Of a stretch of DNA of 64,000 bases, positions 56,701 to 64,000 are shown in pieces. Every line of letters begins with the position of its first letter. Within the stretch, counting starts at the first letter, position 1. This stretch comes from Gonatopus flavifemur (lineage: Eukaryota > Arthropoda > Insecta > Hymenoptera > Dryinidae): assembly GCA_018340375.1 (NCBI GenBank), contig JAFFJZ010000002.1:18122001-18186000 (forward strand). Reading direction: 5' to 3'. A program made the translations under genes and the position numbers. The notes under the pieces were generated by a model. The model saw only the letters and a program-made list of their open reading frames with translations. It made no database searches and was not told the origin of the DNA.

Positions 56701-57095
56701 CAGAGGTGGACTCGAGACTCTTGAGCAAAATTCCAAAATAGTCAATATCATTTAATTTTACGATCTTCGAAGACAAATTTCTACATCAAGTCCAATGTGG
56801 GCATGTAATAGTTGGCAATAACACATCTGAGAGGATAAAATTGATTGCATCCAGGACATAAGGCAATTTTTTTCCACTCAAGACCAAGACGAGACAAGAC
56901 AAGACCATTTCGAGACTGCATCAGTTTCGAATAAACCTTAGTGTTCAGAATTCAAAAAAACAATTCCAAACATTTTCTCTCATTTCAAATATTCTTTGAA
57001 TATTTTCACATTGACCCAATGAATTTTATCAAATGCATTAGAACTGGTGAAAATAAATTTTGTTGGTGTTACTCGAGAGTTTCGAGTCCAGCCCT
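56701..57095. mobile_element. probable hAT remnant, CAGAGGTGGACTCGA ends
   Basis: Left CAGAGGTGGACTCGAGACTC and right CGAGAGTTTCGAGTCCAGCC are inverted over about 25 bp. CAG-initial ends suggest hAT, but no 8-bp duplication can be read. A plus-strand frame of 96 codons runs out of the right end and has no motif. Confidence 0.55.
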
Positions 57096-57340
57096 ATCAA
57101 TGTTACCGCGAGAAACTAAGAACCGGCTTGAGCAGGGCTTGATGATACTCGACGAGGTCTCACGAGGCCCTCACCAGACCCCAATGAAACCCAAGGGATG
57201 CCACGAATCATTTCTCGTCAAATTGTTCTGATTGTCCTGCATGAGATATCTTTTAGAAACTCATCTTAAAAACATATTTTCATGCAAGAACATTGGTACT
57301 GTATAGGTTCTGTCAATAATTCATAAAATAAAAGTACTGC

Positions 57341-57558
57341 ACTGTAAATTCAAGTATTTTATTTCAATACACTCAGAGTGTTTAAATCGTGGAGTCACTT
57401 TTGAAACGTTGAAAAGTATTCAAATATACACATAAGATGATTTAAATGTTTCATTATAGAACACTTGATCTGTGTTATTGATATTATTTAGACACTTTTG
57501 AGTGTTTAAAAAATGGCTACACTCTGAGTATGTTGAAATAAAACACTTGAATTTGCAG
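57341..57558. repeat. 218-bp inverted-repeat element
   Basis: Left CTGTAAATTCAAGTATTTTA and ACACTCAGAGTGTTTAAAT; right TGTTGAAATAAAACACTTGA and ATTTGCAG. The word AGTGTTT/AAACACT is repeated throughout. Confidence 0.75.
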
Positions 57559-57564
57559 TATGTA

Positions 57565-57899
57565 CACTGGGAGAAAAATTAGCTTATTCCAAAGAACATA
57601 TGTACTTAGAGTCAGAGTTGCCTGCAAAAAGCCGCCAACTCTAGTGATTGGCTGTTTCTCATGTAACTGACCAATCATATTCCCGATTCTCAAAGAAATT
57701 ACCAATCAACGAGAAATTGGTGGCTTTTTGCTGGCAACTCTGCTGGGAGTAAGCAAATTTTCTCCATATCACGCTTTATAGTTTGAAACTGAATAAATGT
57801 TTCCTTCATTTGAAGAAAGTTTTCACGACTCAAGAGAATATTGGATTGGACTCGGTCAATTCAATATTTTCTTGGTTGGAGATGTTTGTTCTCTGAGTG
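57565..57899. repeat. 335-bp MITE, TA-flanked, containing a hAT-like insert
   Basis: Ends CACTGGGAGAAAAATTAGC and TTTGTTCTCTGAGTG, TA on both sides. Its left part is interrupted by 57613-57742. Confidence 0.7.
57613..57742. mobile_element. 130-bp hAT-like MITE nested in a MITE
   Basis: Ends CAGAGTTGCCTGCAAAAAGC and GCTTTTTGCTGGCAACTCTG; arms about 26 bp. Flanks CTTAGAGT and CTGGGAGT agree at 6 of 8 positions, consistent with an aged 8-bp duplication. Confidence 0.8.
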
Positions 57900-59269
57900 T
57901 ATGAACAATTGTATAAGCATCTTGACGAGAAATGGATCAATTTTGTTGTCATTCGGGTCTCGCTTCGTCTTAATATTAATTGGTGAATAGTGCCTTAATT
58001 CTGCACAGATATGAATATCCAGTGAATAGTGATGGCACACGAGAAGGCTACAAGCTTACGAAACCTTTGCAGCAGAGTTCTAGCAATCTTATACTGACAA
58101 GATTGTCAATAACAAATCAAAAATAGTCGAATGACAAGTCTGATAAGCTTATGACAAACTTACATGTTATTTAAGTGGTATATTTGTTCCATGAATCCCA
58201 TAAAAAGTGTTCAAAGATCCGATTAAATATCATTATGTTCCATTGAAACCCGTTCAATTCCCCATTCGTCAATGAGATTCTATGGAATAATTCTAACAGG
58301 AAACGTGATCTGAGTTGACTTTCTGATAACTTCTAGAGCTCATAAGAAAAATATCTACTACATTTCCAAAAACGACGCATTGCATAATTTTTGGATATCT
58401 TTGCGAAAATATGATGAATGTTTGCAATGTCAAGGAGGAAAATATTCAATAGGCAGAAAGATTGTTTCATTATAATCTTATCATCAATGTATTGAGTTGA
58501 ATTTCAACTGAGAATTATTCTGTTCAATATTCTCCAGAATCTAGACTTCAATTACGATAATTCAATTTTAATGAAGAATTTGATAGATTCCCTTGATAAA
58601 TTCGAGGATTTTTGCAATTGAATTTCCTTGATCCTTATCTTTATCTACTCAAAGATTTTATCACTTCATCCTGTATCATATCGATGCCACGGATACAGTT
58701 ACATTTTATTAGATCTCGCAAATTACAACCTTTCTCAAATGCTTTGTATCTGCCATTAATTATATCTTCACATCCATGTTATTTCAAGATAGAAAATCAC
58801 ATTCACAAAATTCACATCAATTTAATACTTGATATTTTTTTCTTGTGCATCAATAAATTTCAGCAATTTCATCGGTGACATATTTGAAACTCATTCGTAG
58901 TTCAGTCAGCTTTACCGAATCAAATTTCAAGAGATGTTCGTTTAAGAACTACAAATGAAATTTCGTTGCATTATAATCGTGTGTCCTTGTATGTGTCACA
59001 CAATTCTTACAATTGATGCTTGTATATTCTCTTGATTTTCAGAACATATATATGTATTCTCAGATAAATTTGTTATTCAAATTTATTCAAGATGTATTCA
59101 ATTTATGAATCAGCATATTGCGTATTTCATATTTTTCATGATATTTCGACTACTTTGATGTGACACTCATGTTGCTGAAATCAATATTATATACGATGGA
59201 AACAAATCGGTAAATTTGAGAGAGAATTCTTCGGTTATTCAGGCAACGATTAACTCGAAGAAAAATTTT
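57900..59269. other. no recognised gene
   Basis: A plus-strand 88-codon frame (58612-58878) has no motif. No transposon ends recognised. Confidence 0.4.
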
Positions 59270-59595
59270 GGTAATCATACTAACAAAATATGGTAAATAT
59301 TAACGTAATTTTGGTGATTTTATCGAAACATCGGTATATCTAACAAAAAATTCGATAAATCTACCAGAAATTTTGGAATTTTCATCTACTGTGATTGAAA
59401 ATGAGCTTGAGTACAGTTTTTAGTCACAGTAGCTATATTTTCACTATCACAGCCGGTTCTCATAGCTTCTTCGATGAAAAATATGGCTACTGTAACTACG
59501 GAGAAATGTACTTGGGCGTGTTTTCAGCTACAGTTTTTTTCAGTGTGCCTCCTGACAAATTTCGGTGAATTTCCCAAGATTTGTTTTTACAGTGA
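59270..59595. repeat. GGTAAAT/ATTTACC-type array with AGCT-word insert
   Basis: Words TTTTGGTAATC, ATGGTAAATATT, TTTTGGTGATTTT, CGGTGAATTTCCC run from 59268 to 59580 and end ATTTGTTTTTACAGTG. Between about 59385 and 59548 ACAGTAGCTATATT, TATGGCTACTGTAAC, CAGCTACAGTTTTTTTCAGTG form an AGCT-type element. Confidence 0.5.
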
Positions 59596-59671
59596 TGTTA
59601 TGAATTCCCAAATTCATTGAAACATTGAAACAAGTTCACAAAAATGATTTATTAAAACACTCTCCTCGCTT

Positions 59672-59993
59672 CACTGTTGGAAAAATTCTCAAATTTAATA
59701 CGAAATGCTTCATAAAATATCATATTTCCATATAAAATTCAATAATAGGTCTCAAATTTAATATTGATGATGAAATCACAAAATTTATTTATGAAATGTA
59801 ACAATTGTTTATTGAATTCCACAAATGAGTTATCAAAATTGAGAAGAAAATTCTCAATATTGAGAAAAAAATTCTCAAAAATTAGGAATTATATTATTGG
59901 ATTCATTACTCTATCATGTCAATTTAATAAACTGTTCATGTAAAAAACTTCATAGTATTTTCATAAAGTTTCAGCCAAATTTTTCCAACAGTA
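59672..59993. repeat. MITE with CACTGTTGGAAAAATTC ends, copy 3
   Basis: CACTGTTGGAAAAATTCTC at the left, AAATTTTTCCAACAGTA at the right. The interior has ATTCTCAA and TGAAATTTCATA-like words, and an ACTTCATAGTATT segment like 24509-24733. Confidence 0.7.
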
Positions 59994-60013
59994 TTCTGCT
60001 CATTCACACTGTA

Positions 60014-61261
60014 CACTGTAAAAAATGTTTGTATGAGATTTAATAGAAAAGTATGTGAAGCAATTAACACATACATTTGGTTGTGAATTTTCAAAGAAAC
60101 AATTTATTAAAATTCAAGAAGAGGTTTTGAAAATGTGTGAATCATTTCATGTTGGTATGAAATTTCAAAACGATTGTTGAATTTTCAATGAAATCCTTTT
60201 GAAAATTAATTATGAATAGGTATCAAAATTTCAAATGATTATCGTAAATTTTATAACCTATTAATTAAACTTTCATATACTGGGAAGTATGAAAAATCAA
60301 AATACTAATTTTCATATTCAGTATTGATTTTTTGACTATCGTATTTTCAATACAATTCGCATATCTGTATTATAGATATGTAAGATTATTTCTAAATTAA
60401 GGAATAAATTTCCGGAATTCTGGGATTGTGAAATCTCGATTCGAGCTTCCTTCATATTATTGTACATCTTCCTTTATTTATATATTCATATATAAGAAAG
60501 ATACAAAGATCATATTGAAAACATTGTAGTTCAAAAGTTAATATTGAAGATGAAATTCAGTTTATGGTTCTCATGTGGATATACATCAATATATCAATCC
60601 AAAACTTTGTAATTGAATTCTGAAAAATATTTAGCATCTTAGTGAACTCGATTATCATCAAAACAGATGATTTTCAATTAACAAATTATCACCATGTGAT
60701 TTATCAATTTTGCCGAAGAACGTTTTATCATTTTGCAGGTACGATTATGAAGCGTGGATCTGCAGAAGACATGCGCAGTGACTTCGGCGCACAGTGAATT
60801 CATAAACTTGTGTATTATTTTCCAACAAAACTATTGAAATTTCATAAATAAAATTGTAAATATTCAAAATGTGATTGAAATTTAACAAATGAAATTTTGA
60901 ATATTCAAAATGTGTTTGAAATTTCACAAAAATGATTTGAATTTTTCACATTCATTTAGAATTTTTATATGGTTGTTATTAAAATTTCATACTACACTGC
61001 AAAATTCAACCATGTAAAAGAAAATTCAAATTGTAGAACTGAATCTTACAAAGCATGTTGGAATTTTAATTTTAATAAAGAATTTTAATACAAAATATTT
61101 TGAATTATAATAATACTGATCAAAATTCAAATACGTTTGTGAACATTAAAATAGTAACATGAAATATTAGTGCTATTTTATATCAAATACGATTCAACTT
61201 GCATTCATTTGGAATTTCATAACCAATTTTATATTTAGAATTCAAACCTTTTTTTACAGTG
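60014..61261. repeat. 1.25-kb TTTGAAATTTCAAA-word array element
   Basis: Ends CACTGTAAAAAATGTTTGT and CAAACCTTTTTTTACAGTG with TA on both sides (60012-60013, 61262-61263). The interior is a long run of GAATTTTCAAA, GAAATTTCA, TTGAAAATTC words in both orientations. No coding frame. Of the word-array elements, this one and the AGATCT element have the clearest termini. Confidence 0.75.
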
Positions 61262-61342
61262 TAGCTATACCGTGCTATACGAAATTATGTTTGTTATAAT
61301 TTCGAGTGTTATTTGCAGATTCGTATGAATTGAATTTTTATT

Positions 61343-61440
61343 AAGGGGTTACACGTATTTAAACGGTCTGAAAAAAAGCCTTCTTTGAGAAATTTTTTTC
61401 GTTGTGATAAAATAAATCAATGGAAATAAAATTTTTCAGG
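61343..61440. repeat. possible TTAA-element end
   Basis: TTAAGGGGTTACACGTATTT resembles the TTAAGGGGTAATATCACC end at 44828. No matching partner end was found nearby, so it may be a truncated copy. Confidence 0.3.
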
Positions 61441-63170
61441 TTTATTATTTATATATTAAAGTATACAAAATAATTTTTCTTTCAATTCCATTCTTCAAAA
61501 TGGGGATTGACAAATACTTTAAAAGAATGTGTTTTTTTTTTGGAAAATAATAATTTTTTTCAGTCGCCAGGTTATTTTGTGGGGGAATAACCAGACCTCT
61601 TCTTATATTTTCCACTTTAAACACTTGAAAAATTGAATTTAGTTTTATTCGAAAACTCTCAAGAAGATATAACAAAATAATAATCAAACAATAACAAAAT
61701 AATCACTTTTGAAACATAAAAAGACTTTTTATTTGTTGAATAAATTATTTATTCACAATATTATGAACTCTGACTTTCGAGACAATGCTCTCGTCGAGGT
61801 TCTCTCTTGATTTACGACTGAATACGGAATGGCTTACTGCGGAAACCACGCTGGGCTCATTCATAATTGTTTATTTAGCTATGAAATACCATAAATTTTG
61901 GTTATGACTTAATGATCTTACTCAGAACACTTCTCTGAGTATTTTCGTTGATCATTTATAAACAAAAATCTTTATTTATTCATTTGTTTGTCACTCAGGC
62001 TTGTTATCTGGATTCATTATTATCGACTATTATTTGATAACAAACCTTTTTCAATACCGAATGATCATGATACTCAGAACATTACCTGAAGTACTGTGCT
62101 TGACAATCTCTTTAAATAAAACCTTTATCTATCATATTTTTAATATCTTGTCCGGTTACAACACTGAGACATATGTGTTTCGTAGGACTAGCAATGAGTT
62201 ATTGTTGGATATATAATAATGTTTGTTCTTCTAACAACACATAGTTGTCTCGTTGACAATAAAATTGCCAATTCAACAATCTTAAACGATATTCTTACGA
62301 TTTTATTGTGGGTGGATGAGTTTTTTTCTCCGTGCAGAATGTTTTGGCAAGTGACAATATGGACAACTTCATCTAATTCCTTCATGAAGAATACAATTCT
62401 TTGAACAAAAAACTAACTGTCATTCTGTGATCTGTTATGTAAATATTGAATCGTGACAAAGCACACGTTGCTTGACATTCCGCTACAGTACAAGTACAAA
62501 ACCAACAATTCAATTCAACAAGTTGAATTTTTACTTGTCGATTTTATCTCAAATTCTGGTTTTTCAATAATCATCTCATTTGATGAATATTGTTGAAACA
62601 ACGTTATGGATTGTCTTCTCCATGATTTGTACTTCATGAAGAGAATATATCTCATAAAGTGAAGCATGTACTTAGTCAAAAGATGTTTGCCTAGCTCTTC
62701 ATTATTTGAAGAGAGTGATGGATTCTCTAAACATATTCGATTTTCTTGTGAGCACACACACCCATCGAAATGACCACTGGATTCATACGCTGTTCTTTCT
62801 TGAAGACTATTTGCTATGTTTTTCGTTCTACTTATCTACCGGTATCCGATTAGAAGCGCCTGAATGCTGTTTAACCTTGAACCACGTGTGAACAACCAGT
62901 GGATTCTTTCTGAGCGTCTACAGATTGACTTGATATTTAAAAATTGTTGAGATTTCATATATTGATTATTGATTTTCATTAATGAGAATTTCCTTGGATA
63001 CTTCTCATATCCATTTTTCAATTAGTACACGCAAAAAGGAGGTTAGATAAAAGATTTCAGAGGAAAGAACGTTAAAACATGAACATAAATGTATGATCAT
63101 ATATGAAAGTATCATGTATGATCAGAATTAAAAATGATCTCTATCTGATCCTGCTCGGCTGAGTTCGATC
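61441..63170. other. AT-rich sequence, no recognised gene
   Basis: Open frames of 61-80 codons occur on both strands without motifs, splice context or relation to known families. Confidence 0.4.
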
Positions 63171-63177
63171 ATGCACT

Positions 63178-63432
63178 CAGGGAAAAAAATTTGCCAAAAA
63201 TCTCGAAAATTTGCTCTGCTGATATGGCAAAAGTTGTTGCTGAATTAGCAAAACATTCGATATTACAGCAAAAATCTTGCTCTTTTAACAAGCATTTACC
63301 ATTCAGTAATTCTGAATTGTAGATATACAAATGGCTAGAAAATTTTGCTGAATAAGCAAATATCTTGCTCAAACAGCAATATTTTTACTGTATCAGCAAC
63401 CGTTTTATTCAGCAAGAATTTGTCTCTGCGTA
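63178..63432. repeat. CAGCAAAA/TTGCTGA-word MITE
   Basis: Left ACTCAGGGAAAAAAATTTGC and right GCAAGAATTTGTCTCTGCG. The interior has TTTGCTCTGCTGATATGGC, TTGTTGCTGAATTAGCAA, CAGCAAAAATCTTGCTC, TTTTGCTGAATAAGCAAAT, all variants of a TTGCTGAATCAGCAA palindrome. A relative, decayed, is at about 29340-29580. Confidence 0.65.
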
Positions 63433-64000
63433 TGCAAGATAATATTTGGTCATATCACAGCAAAAGAAATGGGTAGTTTCTTCCTCCTTCACTGATAAAT
63501 TCTCATAGATTTACAACAATATTGAAATATATTGGAGGAAATACCCAAATGATGTTGAATTCAAGAACAAATTGTTCCAATTTGAGTCTAAGTAGAGTTA
63601 TTTCGAACCCACAACCCAGATTGAATTTCTTGGGTACATTTTAATAGGAGAAACAAAAACAGGAGACTTCTCTTCCATTTTGAAAAACAATTCCACTTTT
63701 TGGTCCTTGAATCCTTCGAAACGTAAAGGTGCAAACTCCACCAAATGAAAGGGAGAAGTTCCCTATCATGGAGAAATTTTGCTACAAACCTTTCTTGAAA
63801 GAAAATTTTACATTCATTTTTAGAGTGCATATGCGATTTTCTTCGCGAATTAATGAGCGCTTCTCAAATGGAAATACTCTGCTCATAACTCGCATAATAC
63901 TCACTTGTTTCTGTTCCACTTCTTTTTCTGAAAGAAGTAATTATAACAATCATTGTACAACAAAAAATTCATGGAAAAGACGAAATTTTTATATATTTCA
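63433..64000. other. no recognised feature to window end
   Basis: One minus-strand frame of 80 codons (63830-63588) carries no motif. Phrases like CCACCAAATGAAAGGGAG and GAGAAATTTTGCTAC recall 6.1-6.2 kb, so an old shared repeat is possible. Confidence 0.35.

Noticed and set aside
1..64000. Integrated virus or viral gene remnants
   Set aside because: No capsid, polymerase, reverse transcriptase or envelope-like motif was seen in any frame; all recognised mobile DNA is of DNA-transposon type.

Overview
The window looks like a stretch of an AT-rich animal genome, most probably an insect (inference). The evidence is a broken mariner transposase with intact family motifs, hAT-, TTAA- and TA-type short transposons, intron-like splice signals, and no operons, ribosome binding sites or dense coding. 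I cannot name the species. No rRNA gene, CRISPR array or functional tRNA gene is visible. Almost every open frame here is short and lies inside repeats.

Genes. The only coding sequence recognised by family is the mariner transposase on the minus strand (42485-43712). It has three one-base frame disruptions, lacks its 3' part and is interrupted by a hAT-type element. A candidate small cysteine-containing gene lies on the minus strand at about 3.45-4.60 kb. Two of its exons join in phase with good splice sites and a poly(A) signal follows; its other exons are uncertain. A third weak candidate exon is at 49.72-49.98 kb (minus).

Mobile DNA. From about 2.8 kb onward the window is a mosaic of short non-autonomous elements, many with both ends and target duplications readable: (a) TA-flanked elements ending in CAC(T/G)GAGAAAAA-like termini, many copies with unrelated interiors; (b) TTAA-flanked elements at 41.34-41.78, 44.83-45.74 and 52.46-52.64 kb; (c) hAT-type elements with 8-bp duplications at 32.88-33.19 and 42.49-42.66 kb, and probably 57.61-57.74 kb; (d) a 986-bp element with a 3-bp TAA duplication at 33.26-34.24 kb; (e) long near-perfect hairpins, notably at 26.0-26.9, 28.1-28.3 and 41.3-41.7 kb; (f) a five-copy family bounded by ATGTTGCTGAAGTTTGAATC; (g) elements whose interiors are arrays of one short palindromic word, a different word in each (AGATCT, AAGATATCTT, GAATATTC, GGAATTTTCC, AGCT and others), three of them with or beside a tRNA-like A box/B box module.

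Layout. 1-2.8 kb is plain sequence; 2.8-5.5 kb holds the candidate gene and CCCTGGCGAAAA elements; 5.8-25 kb is a mosaic of elements and word arrays; 25-37.9 kb is the densest nested-transposon block; 37.9-40.8 kb is quieter; 40.8-47.6 kb holds TTAA elements, the mariner and AGCT-word elements; 47.6-50.4 kb is element-poor and slightly richer in GC; 50.4-61.3 kb holds hairpins and word arrays; 61.3-64 kb is mostly plain. Several insertions can be ordered in time because one element interrupts another at a readable site. All boundaries were read by eye.
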